Assembly (NCBI GenBank): GCA_023436205.1 | Contig: JAEZKC010000044.1 | Location: forward strand, 80,886 to 144,885 | DNA from: Fibrobacterota bacterium | Lineage (GTDB): Bacteria; Fibrobacterota; Chitinivibrionia; Chitinivibrionales; Chitinispirillaceae | Direction: 5' to 3' | DNA: 64,000 nt | Shown here: piece by piece, positions 1 to 8,261 of the stretch | How positions within the stretch are numbered: position 1 is the stretch's first letter | How the letters are laid out: each line of letters begins with the position of its first letter | Notes under the pieces: model-generated | What the model saw: only the letters and a program-made list of their open reading frames with translations | Told to the model about the DNA's origin: nothing | Databases searched by the model: none | Translations under genes and position numbers: made by a program

Positions 1-435
1 ATGACCCCCGGTCCGGACGCCGATCCGCTGCGTGACGGGTTTCTTAAACCCAAAGAATCCAGTCCGCTGGTGAATGCGGGAGTTGCCACTGAGGGTATCA
101 CTTACTTTGGTTCTGCCCCTGATCTGGGAGCAGTTGAGGCTGGCGGGTTGCCGGTTCCGGTGGAATCTGGAGTAATTGCTTCCAGGTCATTTTCTTCCGG
201 AATTATCGACGGGCGTTCTTCCGTTTCCCTTCGAATTCAGATACCCGGAGCCTCCAGTATATCAGTACAGTTTTTCGGTTGTGACGGTAAAGTGATCAGG
301 AAAGCCCGGCTCCACGAAAGTGCAGGGGAGCACACGATTACTTTTGACAAGAGCGGTATTCCAAGTGGTATGTATATGCTAAAGATAAACGCCGGAACTG
401 GGCGAATCGCCAGCCACAAGGTGATGGTTTACTAG
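1..435 (+). CDS. C-terminal part of a secreted beta-helix-type protein (5' partial)
   Basis: The frame is open from the first base, so the true start probably lies before the window and the ATG at position 1 need not be the start. The first 45 residues have the closing pattern of right-handed parallel beta-helix/lyase-like proteins (SPLVNAG followed by a G-APDLGAVE motif). The last 70 or so residues (VQFFGCDGKVIRKARL, then SGIPSGMYMLKI and a basic KVMVY end) match the C-terminal sorting domain of type IX-secreted proteins. This suggests an extracellular or surface polysaccharide-active protein. The catalytic part is not visible, so the substrate cannot be named. Confidence 0.7.
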   Translation: MTPGPDADPLRDGFLKPKESSPLVNAGVATEGITYFGSAPDLGAVEAGGLPVPVESGVIASRSFSSGIIDGRSSVSLRIQIPGASSISVQFFGCDGKVIRKARLHESAGEHTITFDKSGIPSGMYMLKINAGTGRIASHKVMVY

Positions 436-467
436 GATTCCACCTCAAAGTCCCTGTTTACAGGGCG

Positions 468-500
468 AGCCTTCTTCCGCAAGGGGGAGGGCTTTTTTTT
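468..500 (+). terminator. Rho-independent terminator after the first gene
   Basis: An 11-bp stem (468-478 with 483-493, including wobble pairs) closes a GCAA tetraloop and runs straight into eight T residues. It ends the beta-helix gene and insulates the flagellar cluster downstream. Confidence 0.85.
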
Positions 501-688
501 CTGCAGACTGGATTCATCTCTCTGCAGCTTACCTCATCTATATGGGCAACAATTGCCTCCCTCTGGAAGTTGCTTCCTCCACACCTCGTATTTAAGCGTT
601 TATTCAGGGAAGAAAAACTTGAGTTCCGCACGTGTAATTAGCCATCTTTATTAGAGTTACGAAAGATGCCTTCCTGCAAACCCACTGC

Positions 689-704
689 TGGCACGGCTGT
701 TGCA
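689..704 (+). promoter_or_regulatory. Sigma-54 (RpoN) promoter of the flagellar cluster
   Basis: TGGCACG-GCTG-TTGCA is a full match to the -24/-12 consensus, with GG at 690-691 and GC at 702-703. It lies about 40 bp upstream of the first flagellar start codon (745), in a gap of 309 bp that otherwise holds only the terminator at 468-500. Hook and rod genes in Pseudomonas, Campylobacter and Helicobacter are sigma-54 dependent, so the context fits. An enhancer-binding activator would be required, and none is encoded in the window. Confidence 0.85.
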
Positions 705-744
705 TATCTCTCTGCCGCGAAACAGTTCACGTAAAGGACCTCTC

Positions 745-1326
745 ATGAATCTCCGGAAAAAAGACTTCATCGCTATAGCTGTAGTGACCCTTCTTTATCT
801 TCCGGTGCTTTACCTGGTTATGCTTTTTGTGACCGGTGCTGCCCGCATCGAATTCGGCTTCAAAGATGCTCCCAAGGAGGAGAAGCCCAAGTTTGAGGAG
901 ATGAAGCACAGCGCTCGCAGGGATTCCCTGGCTATCCAGAACTCCCGCACTTTCCAGGCTCTTCAGCAGGAACGCCATGAGCTCGCAAGGGAACGGGAGA
1001 GGCTTCTGGAGCTTCAGACCAGACTTGATATGATTCAGAAGGAGATCGAACAGAAGAAACTTGAGCTGGGTAACGAGCGAAGCAAGCTGGAGACCCTGTT
1101 GGAAAACAGTTCAGAGGAGGAAGCAGCCCGTTTCAAGAAGCTTGCGAAGATGTACGGGGCCATGAAACCTGCTGAAGCTGCTTCGATTCTTGAAACACTA
1201 CCCGAGTCTCAAGCTGCCAAAATCATATCACTTTTGACAGATGATAGACAGAAAGCAAAAATAATGTCTCAACTAAGTACAGAAAAAGCCACCCGTATCA
1301 GTCAGCTTCTGTCAAAGGGTGTCTGA
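745..1326 (+). CDS. MotE-like flagellar protein (MgtE-N domain, periplasmic coiled coil)
   Basis: This 193-residue protein has a single N-terminal membrane segment (about residues 9-29), a long charged coiled coil (about 60-125) and a C-terminal helical module of the MgtE-N/FliG-middle type (KLAKMYGAMKPAEAASILE onward). That architecture is typical of MotE, the periplasmic chaperone or partner of the stator system, often encoded next to fliK and flgD. I chose ATG 745 because AAAGGA sits 7 bases upstream. An upstream ATG at 700 overlaps the sigma-54 promoter and lies before the likely transcription start. The gene is first in the cluster, and its 3' end runs up to fliK. The family call is good; a role in motility is inferred from context. 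Confidence 0.75.
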   Translation: MNLRKKDFIAIAVVTLLYLPVLYLVMLFVTGAARIEFGFKDAPKEEKPKFEEMKHSARRDSLAIQNSRTFQALQQERHELARERERLLELQTRLDMIQKEIEQKKLELGNERSKLETLLENSSEEEAARFKKLAKMYGAMKPAEAASILETLPESQAAKIISLLTDDRQKAKIMSQLSTEKATRISQLLSKGV

Positions 1327-1372
1327 GCGGGGTAACACTATAAACAATCAAATAATGAAAGGGGGTGAAAGC

Positions 1373-3175
1373 ATGATACACGAAACGACGCAGTATTTAT
1401 CAGGAAGCGAAAGTGCCGGGACAAATCGACGGATGGACCAGACCAGAACAGAGTGTAAATCTGAAAAGACTGGTATGGGGTTCGAAGAGGGTGTCCGTAA
1501 GAGAGAGGCTTCTGATGAGCGGTTCCGCAAGTTGTATGAGAGGATCGAAAGAGAGAATCATACCGCAAGGAGCTCCGCGAAATCGGAAAAGCATGATCAG
1601 AGGACCGTTCGTTCTGCAGAAAACGGAAGGATACCGGCAGAGCAGAGTTTTGAACCTAAGGAGGAGGCAGTAAAGGAGGTGAAGTCAACCAGTACCGAAA
1701 CTGTCACAGACTCTAAAGTTGTGGAGAGCTTTTTGAGTCAGGTTTCAGAGCCGGTAAAGATTGATGGTGAGCAGGAATCCGGTTCAGAGGAGGCTGCTCA
1801 GCAGGCAAGCCAACTATTGAACGAAGCTTTGGTGCAGATATCCGCGCTTCTTGACATTCCCATGGATGAATCGATGGGGGATCTGTCATTTGAGCAGCTG
1901 GATGAGGCCGGTTGCGAACAGATGGCCGAAATACTCAGCGTGCTGGAAAAAATCGGAGTCATGCTGGATGAGGTTGCAACCGGAGGGGAGACGCTTGTGC
2001 TTGGGGAGATGAAAATCGACCAGGCTGCGGCGATTGAACTTTCACAACTCCTTAGGGCCGAAAAGTTCCATTTGGAGATGGGGCTCAAGGCGCTTGGGGT
2101 GAGTGAAAAGGTGAATGAACTCATGGCTGTAAACCTCAACAAGACTATTGATGCCGGTATTCCGGTTGCCACTGATCCGGCTGATCTGGTTATGTCACCT
2201 GCGGATACTGCTAAAATCTTCAGTAATGATATGCAGGATGATCTTCAGGCCGCGATCGAAAAGATTCAGAAGCTGCTTACGACCGGTGAAGCAATGCTGG
2301 AAGCTGAGCCTGAAGCAGTAAAGAATTCTGTTCTCATTTTGAATGCTGCCGATACAAAACAGATGCGTGCGGCTCTAAAAATTGATGAACAGAACAAAAG
2401 TGATACGGCGCAGGTTGTCAAACAGGTTGATACCGGTTTGACATTTGAATCAGGGAAGGCCAAAGTCGCTCCTGTCAGTGCCAATCAGTTTGCCGAGGAA
2501 TTCAAGGCATCTCATTCAGAAAAGAAGCCTGAACCGATTGTTCCTTCGACCGAACAGAAAGCAAATCGTTTTGTTCTCCCTGGAGTGGAACCGGTTCACA
2601 TTCAGAATGCGGATGTTTTGCCTGATGATGCCGACGCTCAGTTTGCCGTGCCGCATCTTGGACATGCAACCGGAGCAGCTGCGATCCTTGAACCTGCAGA
2701 GAAACTCAGTTCTGCTATTTCGCGGATTACCGATGAAGCGATTCTTCGGCAGATAAGCGAAAAGATGCAGAGTGCTATCAGGGCTGGAGTGCATGAGGTC
2801 AGAGTTCAGTTGCGGCCTGAAGCGCTCGGTGAGGTCAACCTGAGAATCCGTATGGAGGGTGATGTGGTGTTTGCCCGCATACAGGTTGAGAATCAGCAGG
2901 TGAAGGCCATAGTGGAAAGCAATCTGCAGTCTCTCAAAAGTGCCCTTGAAGAGCAGAATCTGCATGCAGGTACCTTTAGCGTTGATGTCGGAGGAAATCA
3001 TGATGGCTCTGCCGGAAGGTTTCGTCAGGACTTCGCGGAGACTGCATCGGGAATTACTGGACTGGGACGCGGCTCTGAGGACAGTGAAGAAACCGAAACT
3101 GCAAGTGTAAAGCCAGTTGCCGGTAGTGATACCGGTCGGCGATATGGTAATAATTCAATCGAACTGTATATCTGA
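1373..3175 (+). CDS. fliK: FliK, flagellar hook-length control protein
   Basis: FliK is exported during hook assembly, measures hook length and switches export specificity through FlhB. The 600-residue product has a long, acidic, low-complexity N-terminal region and the conserved C-terminal Flg_hook domain (about residues 470-550), seen as VRVQLRPEALGEVNLRIRM followed by IQVENQQVKAIVE. ATG 1373 has a strong Shine-Dalgarno (AGGGGGTG at 1359-1366). In-frame starts at 1319 and 1355 are possible but poorly placed. It sits between the motE-like gene and flgD. The N-terminal part is not conserved across phyla, so the call rests on the C-terminal domain and the neighbours. Confidence 0.9.
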   Translation: MIHETTQYLSGSESAGTNRRMDQTRTECKSEKTGMGFEEGVRKREASDERFRKLYERIERENHTARSSAKSEKHDQRTVRSAENGRIPAEQSFEPKEEAVKEVKSTSTETVTDSKVVESFLSQVSEPVKIDGEQESGSEEAAQQASQLLNEALVQISALLDIPMDESMGDLSFEQLDEAGCEQMAEILSVLEKIGVMLDEVATGGETLVLGEMKIDQAAAIELSQLLRAEKFHLEMGLKALGVSEKVNELMAVNLNKTIDAGIPVATDPADLVMSPADTAKIFSNDMQDDLQAAIEKIQKLLTTGEAMLEAEPEAVKNSVLILNAADTKQMRAALKIDEQNKSDTAQVVKQVDTGLTFESGKAKVAPVSANQFAEEFKASHSEKKPEPIVPSTEQKANRFVLPGVEPVHIQNADVLPDDADAQFAVPHLGHATGAAAILEPAEKLSSAISRITDEAILRQISEKMQSAIRAGVHEVRVQLRPEALGEVNLRIRMEGDVVFARIQVENQQVKAIVESNLQSLKSALEEQNLHAGTFSVDVGGNHDGSAGRFRQDFAETASGITGLGRGSEDSEETETASVKPVAGSDTGRRYGNNSIELYI

Positions 3176-3192
3176 CGAAGGGAGGTGAAAAA

Positions 3193-4416
3193 ATGGCACT
3201 TACAACAGATGTCAGCAGTCTTATGAGCTCCAACAATACTCCATATTCAGCACGTGCGTCAGTTGGGGAGAACGGTACGCTTGAAGCCGGAAGCACTACC
3301 ATAACCGGTGATACCAGCAGCGGTCTTTTCAAGAATGCGCAAAAGGAGATGGGGAAGGATGATTTCCTGCTTTTGCTGGTGACCCAGCTTAAGTATCAGG
3401 ATCCGCTCAATCCTATGGAGAACACGGAGTTTGTTGCGCAGCTTGCTCAGTTCCGGGCGCTGGAGAGCAGTGATAATATCGAAAAAGCCATCGGGAATCT
3501 GGAGTCTTCGTACAAGTCGACAGTGGATTCTCAGCAGTATGCGGCTCAATCGGTGGCTAACTCTTCTGCTGTATCTCTTATCGGTAAAACGGTACGTATG
3601 CGGCAGCCCGCGGTATCCTGGAGCGGTATAACGGGTGAAACTGTTCCCATCCGGGTGCATCTTGGCAACGCATCTGAAGGTGTGGTGGAGATCCGCAATG
3701 CTGATGGTGAAGTGATTAAGTCAATTAAAACCAGCGGCAAGGATTCTGAAAATTCCTCTACTGTGCTGTGGGATGGAACTGATGATAAAGGAGGACCTGC
3801 AAAAGCCGGAAAATATCTGGTTTCCATCGCCGGTTCTGATAAAGACAGCAGTTTGTATGCTTTTGTGCAGGACACTGTAGCTGGTGTTCGCTTTACCGCT
3901 GACGGTGTATTAGTGAAGATCGGCGGGAAGGAGATCTCTATCGGTGAAGTTCTCGATGTATCGACCGGAAGCAGCAGTAGCGCATTATCTCAGTCTTCAG
4001 CATTATCGCTTCTGGGGAAACTTGTACGGGTTCGTCAGGATTCCCTAAGATATCGGGGAGCATCAGGCGAACAGCACACATTTACCGTGAATGCCACAGC
4101 CAATCAGCCGGTAACAGTGCAGCTCAAGAACTCTTCGGGGCAAGTGGTTCGTACGCTTACTTCAACTGCAGACAGTAGCGGAAAGGCCATATTCAACTGG
4201 AACGGGGAGAGCGCAAGCGGATCGTATGTGGATGCCGGGGAGTACAAAATCAATGTACTGGGTTCTGAAACAAACCGCGGGCTTTACGCATACAGTGAAG
4301 GCATTATTGACGGTCTGACCAGCCTGGGCGCAGATGTCAAGCTCAAAATGGGAGGAAGAGAGATTCTTGTGAGTGATATTCTCGATGTTTCAACGGTTCA
4401 GAAGGAGGCGGCATGA
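3193..4416 (+). CDS. flgD: FlgD, hook-cap scaffold, with a duplicated C-terminal region
   Basis: FlgD caps the growing hook and is lost at maturity. The N-terminal part (about residues 50-115; KDDFLLLLVTQLKYQDPLNP and NTEFVAQLAQF) is the diagnostic export and cap region. At 407 residues it is far longer than the usual 220-240, because the Ig-like/Tudor region occurs twice, at about 124-260 and 269-401. Both copies open with an S-LIGK/S-LLGK-VR-RQ block and close with a VKIGGKEI/LKMGGREI and ILDVS-like block. GGGAGGTG precedes the start, and the stop overlaps the next start (ATGA at 4413). The identity is secure; the effect of the duplication is unknown. Confidence 0.95.
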   Translation: MALTTDVSSLMSSNNTPYSARASVGENGTLEAGSTTITGDTSSGLFKNAQKEMGKDDFLLLLVTQLKYQDPLNPMENTEFVAQLAQFRALESSDNIEKAIGNLESSYKSTVDSQQYAAQSVANSSAVSLIGKTVRMRQPAVSWSGITGETVPIRVHLGNASEGVVEIRNADGEVIKSIKTSGKDSENSSTVLWDGTDDKGGPAKAGKYLVSIAGSDKDSSLYAFVQDTVAGVRFTADGVLVKIGGKEISIGEVLDVSTGSSSSALSQSSALSLLGKLVRVRQDSLRYRGASGEQHTFTVNATANQPVTVQLKNSSGQVVRTLTSTADSSGKAIFNWNGESASGSYVDAGEYKINVLGSETNRGLYAYSEGIIDGLTSLGADVKLKMGGREILVSDILDVSTVQKEAA

Positions 4417-4841
4417 ATCCGATAGACGGGCAGTCTGCTGATCTTCAGAGTCGTATCCAGGCACATCGCGCCGGAATAATCCAGCGCAGCACGGTTCCCA
4501 AAACCTCTGTCCCGCCATCATCGGCAGGTGCTCAGGGAACGGTTAAGGGAGCGGCTTTCGGTGATGTGCTCAGGTCGAAAGTTGAGGAGTTGCGTTTCTC
4601 CGCTCACGCCTCGTCAAGGCTCAAGAGCCGCAACATTGACGTGACGCCGGAGATCATGGGGAAGCTCAAGCAGGCTGTTTCTGGTGCAGAAAGCAAGGGA
4701 GCCCGGGATTCGCTGATTCTTATCAGAGATCTGGCTTTCATTGTGAACATCCCGAACAAGACAGTGATCACTGCCATGGATGGGGAGAGTATTAAGGATA
4801 ACGTTTTTACTAATATCGACAGCACGGTGATCGCAGGTTAA
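4413..4841 (+). CDS. TIGR02530-family flagellar operon protein
   Basis: This 142-residue protein is found between flgD and flgE in many spirochaetes, Firmicutes and deltaproteobacteria, and is annotated only as a flagellar operon protein. The conserved block is the C-terminal two thirds: FSAHASSRLKSRNI, then a helix ending KQAVSGAESKGARDSL, then ILIRDLAFIVNIPNKTVIT. The start overlaps the flgD stop by four bases, so the genes are probably translationally coupled. A role in hook assembly is inferred from its fixed position. No biochemical function is established that I can name. Confidence 0.85.
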   Translation: MNPIDGQSADLQSRIQAHRAGIIQRSTVPKTSVPPSSAGAQGTVKGAAFGDVLRSKVEELRFSAHASSRLKSRNIDVTPEIMGKLKQAVSGAESKGARDSLILIRDLAFIVNIPNKTVITAMDGESIKDNVFTNIDSTVIAG

Positions 4842-4852
4842 AGTATGCAGGA

Positions 4853-4870
4853 CCGGCTCGGATGAGCCGG
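4853..4870 (+). other. Hairpin upstream of flgE
   Basis: A perfect 7-bp stem (CCGGCTC with GAGCCGG) around a GGAT loop lies in the 104-bp gap before flgE. No T-run follows, so it is not a standard terminator. It may protect an RNA end or attenuate transcription; the role is unknown. Confidence 0.4.
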
Positions 4871-4945
4871 ATGCGAAAGTAACTGCCGAACGACAGAGGC
4901 GGTTCAATCTGCGGACCCGAGGTGTCAAAGCCAAGGAGTCACATT

Positions 4946-7054
4946 ATGGTACGCTCACTTTATGCAGGTATCAGCGGTCTTCGCAATCATCAGGTAGCCC
5001 TGGATGTCACAGGTAACAATATCGCCAATGTCAATACGGTCGGTTTCAAGGCCGGAAGAGTCACGTTTGAGGAATCCATGACACAGCTTCTTCAGGGATC
5101 TTCCCGCCCGGCCGGAAATGCTGGCGGCACAAATCCTCTTCAGATAGGGCTTGGGATGTCAGTTGGTTCCATCGACACCATCCTTACACAGGGAAACCTC
5201 CAAACCACTGGGCAGATTACTGATCTGGCACTGGAAGGAAGGGCCTATTTTGCATATTCAAGCGGAGAAGGCGTCTATTACAGCCGCAATGGTGCGTTGC
5301 AGCTTGACGCCACAGGAAGACTTGTGTCCCCAACCAACGGATACACTTTACAGGGTATGATGGCTGCTTCCGACGGGTCTTATCCTCCGGGAACTGCCAT
5401 CGGTGACATTCGCATTCCTTTTGGAGAAAAGGCTCCCGCCAGAGCAACAACGATGGTGCGCTATGCCTGTAACCTTGACAGCGATTCCGAAGGGCTTGGG
5501 ACCGTGACGCATTCAAACCGTTTTATCGCCAGAGCTGTCACTACAAATACTCTTTCAAGTCTCTTTGATGAGAACGGTAACAGTTTGGGGATTAAAGCTG
5601 GGGATGTTCTTACTATTTCCGCGGCAGGATCTCCAGATTTCAATTTTAATGTGACTGAAACATCGACTCTTGCCGATCTTCGGGACAGTCTGCAGAACTA
5701 CCTGCGTTCCAATGTGGACAATTTCATCTCTGTCAATATTACCAACGGTGCTCTTGTAGTCGATTCGACTCTTGCCGGTGCACCGATTAACAGTCTTCAG
5801 ATCAGAAGCTCCCGCCCCGGATCAAATTCCTACGTGGCCAATACTTTTGCCTTCCCGCCTTCAATAGCGGCAGGCGCCACTACCACATCTGCCGGTATCA
5901 GAACCCCTGCAAATGCCACTCAGACGCTTGCTGAAGTGTTTGATGCGGCAGGTCAACCTTTGGGATTTGAAGACGGGGATGTCGTTTCGATTAACGGATC
6001 GGTCGGCGGAAATGCTACCACAATTTCTCGTCCTTACTCGACAAATGCAGCTGATCCCACAACTGTGACAACACTTCAGGATCTTGTTGACATGCTGCAG
6101 GTTGCCTTTAATTTGCCGGCAACCGATGGAACCATTTACGACAGACCTTCTGTTTCGATAAACGATGCAGATACTGCCGATGACAGAATTCCTGATGGTT
6201 CTATCGTATTGAGAGGGCAGCCTGAAATGGCATTTTCCATCGATGCGGTATCGATCATGGCCTCCAACTCCAATAACCAGACACCTGCTCCCACCCGTTT
6301 TAACGCCAATATGGCCTTTACAGAAATTCAGAAAGCTCGTGATACGGGAGTGCATGGGACATCTGTGGTCGTGTATGATGAATCTGGTGATGCGCACAAC
6401 ATGACCATGACCTTTACTCATTCCGGAACACCAGGTGAATGGCTCTGGGAGATAACAACTGCCGGTGGTGAACAGATAATCGGTGGTAACCGGGGAAGAA
6501 TAACATTTGGTCTGGACGGTTCGCCGTCTTCCTTTACCTATGATGACAATTCGACGAACTTCCGTTTTGAGCCTATGAACGGTTCGAATGTGGTTTCCAT
6601 CGATCTGAATGTGGGTACACCGGGTTCCTTTACCGGAGTAACTCAGTTCCGTTCACCTTCCACCACAGCTGCTCGTGAACAGGATGGGTATGCCATGGGT
6701 AAGCTGCAGGAGATCTCCATCGATGAAAATGGTGAAATCACGGGTATGTATACAAACGGTGTTTCAAAATCCATAGCAAGAATCTATGTGGCGGAATTCA
6801 ATAACCCCGCTGGTTTGATGAAACGCGGTGACAGCATGTATTCCCTTTCCAACAATTCCGGAATAGGGGCAATGCTCAGACCCGGAGTGGGATCTACAAC
6901 CAAGGTCAAGCCCGGATCTTTGGAAATGTCGAACGTCGAACTGGCCACTGAGTTCACCAATATGATCACTACTCAGCGTGGTTACCAGGCTAATGCCCGG
7001 GTGATTACCACCAGTGATTCGATGCTGCAGGAATTGGTGCAGCTGGTCCGTTAA
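4946..7054 (+). CDS. flgE: FlgE, flagellar hook protein (enlarged)
   Basis: FlgE polymerises to form the hook. The N-terminus (residues 1-40: SLYAGISGLRNHQVALDVTG then NNIANVNTVGFK) and the C-terminus (NVELATEFTNMITTQRGYQA and the helix after it) are the classic D0/D1 segments. The 702 residues compare with about 400 in E. coli. The central insert contains two related segments (around 195-255 and 330-400) that resemble the flagellin hook IN motif: SLFDENGNSLGIKAGDVLTI and EVFDAAGQPLGFEDGDVVSI, each followed by a leucine-rich helix. ATG 4946 is preceded by AAGGAG; an in-frame GTG at 4922 is less likely. Confidence 0.95.
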   Translation: MVRSLYAGISGLRNHQVALDVTGNNIANVNTVGFKAGRVTFEESMTQLLQGSSRPAGNAGGTNPLQIGLGMSVGSIDTILTQGNLQTTGQITDLALEGRAYFAYSSGEGVYYSRNGALQLDATGRLVSPTNGYTLQGMMAASDGSYPPGTAIGDIRIPFGEKAPARATTMVRYACNLDSDSEGLGTVTHSNRFIARAVTTNTLSSLFDENGNSLGIKAGDVLTISAAGSPDFNFNVTETSTLADLRDSLQNYLRSNVDNFISVNITNGALVVDSTLAGAPINSLQIRSSRPGSNSYVANTFAFPPSIAAGATTTSAGIRTPANATQTLAEVFDAAGQPLGFEDGDVVSINGSVGGNATTISRPYSTNAADPTTVTTLQDLVDMLQVAFNLPATDGTIYDRPSVSINDADTADDRIPDGSIVLRGQPEMAFSIDAVSIMASNSNNQTPAPTRFNANMAFTEIQKARDTGVHGTSVVVYDESGDAHNMTMTFTHSGTPGEWLWEITTAGGEQIIGGNRGRITFGLDGSPSSFTYDDNSTNFRFEPMNGSNVVSIDLNVGTPGSFTGVTQFRSPSTTAAREQDGYAMGKLQEISIDENGEITGMYTNGVSKSIARIYVAEFNNPAGLMKRGDSMYSLSNNSGIGAMLRPGVGSTTKVKPGSLEMSNVELATEFTNMITTQRGYQANARVITTSDSMLQELVQLVR

Positions 7055-7061
7055 TTAGTCG

Positions 7062-7090
7062 GGACGGCTCTCCTTTCAGGAGGGTCGTCC
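7062..7090 (+). other. GC-rich hairpin after flgE
   Basis: A 13-bp stem with wobble pairs (GGACGGCTCTCCT against AGGAGGGTCGTCC) around a TTC loop begins 7 bases after the flgE stop. There is no T-run. It may be a weak terminator or a stabilising 3' end between the sigma-54-driven block and the block with its own promoter at 7133. Confidence 0.5.
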
Positions 7091-7132
7091 GCTTAACATG
7101 AGTTACGGGGGGATTTTGGCCCCAAATGATTG

Positions 7133-7161
7133 TTGCACATGGAAATACAGAGTTGTATAAT
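7133..7161 (+). promoter_or_regulatory. Sigma-70-type promoter before flbD
   Basis: TTGCAC at 7133-7138 and TATAAT at 7156-7161 are separated by 17 bp, an almost ideal housekeeping promoter. It would start transcription near 7168, about 50 bases before flbD. This suggests the motor and export genes are expressed independently of the upstream sigma-54 promoter. Confidence 0.75.
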
Positions 7162-7220
7162 CAATGCTCGAAGTGTCTTAAAGACCATGAAAGCAGCGGA
7201 TCAGAAGTGAAGGGAGAGCT

Positions 7221-7448
7221 ATGATAGCATTACGCAGACTCAACGGTGAGGAGTTCATTCTAAATTCTGATCTGATTGAGACTATCGAGTCCACCCCTGA
7301 CACGGTTATTACTTTGACTACTGGAAAGAAAATCATGGTCGGGAACGGTCTTGAGGAAGTGGTTCGCAAGGCAATAAAGTATAAGCAGCTCTGTGGTCAG
7401 GCTCTGCAAGTGGTGAATAGAAATGCAGAGGAGGGCGGTAAGTCGTGA
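7221..7448 (+). CDS. flbD: FlbD family flagellar protein
   Basis: The 75-residue product starts MIALRRLNGEEFILNSDLIE and continues with TPDTVITLTTGKKIMVG, the signature of the small FlbD family (not the Caulobacter response regulator of the same name). These proteins lie directly upstream of motA in spirochaete and Firmicute flagellar operons; their molecular role is not settled. AAGGGAG precedes the start. It is the first gene after the promoter at 7133-7161. Confidence 0.9.
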   Translation: MIALRRLNGEEFILNSDLIETIESTPDTVITLTTGKKIMVGNGLEEVVRKAIKYKQLCGQALQVVNRNAEEGGKS

Positions 7449-7489
7449 CATTGCGAATGTTAGTTTACTGTTAAGAGGAGTCACTGGGT

Positions 7490-8260
7490 ATGGATCTGGC
7501 CACCTTAATAGGCCTGGGGTTGGCGATGGCGCTGGTTCTTTTCGGGATCAAGCTGCCAAACATTGCGGCATTTGTGGATATTCCCTCGCTGCTGATTACT
7601 GTGGGGGGAGCCATGGCGGCAACTATTGCAGCTTTCCCGGGAAACAAGCTGCTCAACAGTATCGGAGTCCTCAAGAATGCATTTCTTGTAAAGAGTGAAA
7701 CGCCGGTCGATACTATTCGTCAATTGGTCGAGTTTGCAGAGCAGGCCAGACGTGAGGGCATCCTTGCTCTTGAGGCACGCGCGCTGGAAATAAAAAACGA
7801 CTTCCTGAAAAAGGGAATTCAGCTTGCCGTTGATGGAACAGAGCCCGATCTCATTAAGGATATTCTCTCCACAGAGATATCTTTTACCGAAAGTCGTCAT
7901 GAGGAGGGGGCCAAAATATTCGATTTCCTGGCAGCGATGGGACCCTCATTCGGAATGATTGGTACGCTGGTGGGTTTGGTGCTTATGCTTGGAAACATGA
8001 GCGATGTGGAGTCAATTGGTCCCAATATGGCGGTGGCCCTTATCACCACTTTTTACGGATCGATGCTGGCAAACGTGTTCTGCCTTCCCATCGTGGAGAA
8101 ACTGAAGAATTACTCCCGCAAGGAGATTCTCATTAAGGAGATGATGCTTGAGGGCATAATGTCGCTTCAGTCGGGGGATAACCCTCGAATTGTTGAGCAG
8201 AAGCTGACGGCATTTCTGGAACCGGGGCTGCGAGCTGCAGCTATGAAGGAGAAAAAGTAG
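7490..8260 (+). CDS. motA: MotA, flagellar stator subunit
   Basis: MotA forms the ring of the proton or sodium channel with MotB and pushes on FliG. The 256-residue protein shows four membrane segments: residues 2-18 and 29-46 (SLLITVGGAMAATIAAFPG), and the paired C-terminal helices from about 145 (AAMGPSFGMIGTLVGLVLML) to about 200. A cytoplasmic charged loop lies at 60-140. Length and topology are normal. It is followed two bases later by motB. Confidence 0.95.
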   Translation: MDLATLIGLGLAMALVLFGIKLPNIAAFVDIPSLLITVGGAMAATIAAFPGNKLLNSIGVLKNAFLVKSETPVDTIRQLVEFAEQARREGILALEARALEIKNDFLKKGIQLAVDGTEPDLIKDILSTEISFTESRHEEGAKIFDFLAAMGPSFGMIGTLVGLVLMLGNMSDVESIGPNMAVALITTFYGSMLANVFCLPIVEKLKNYSRKEILIKEMMLEGIMSLQSGDNPRIVEQKLTAFLEPGLRAAAMKEKK

Positions 8261-8261
8261 C

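Noticed and set aside
4842..4945. Group II intron or riboswitch-like structure before flgE
   Set aside because: The GAGCCGGATGCG string recalls intron domain IV, and a c-di-GMP riboswitch was considered, but the conserved domain V or GEMM core is absent; only a hairpin remains.
5861..6421. 186-codon open frame on the minus strand inside flgE
   Set aside because: Lies wholly within flgE, with Cys/His/Arg-rich composition typical of an antisense shadow.
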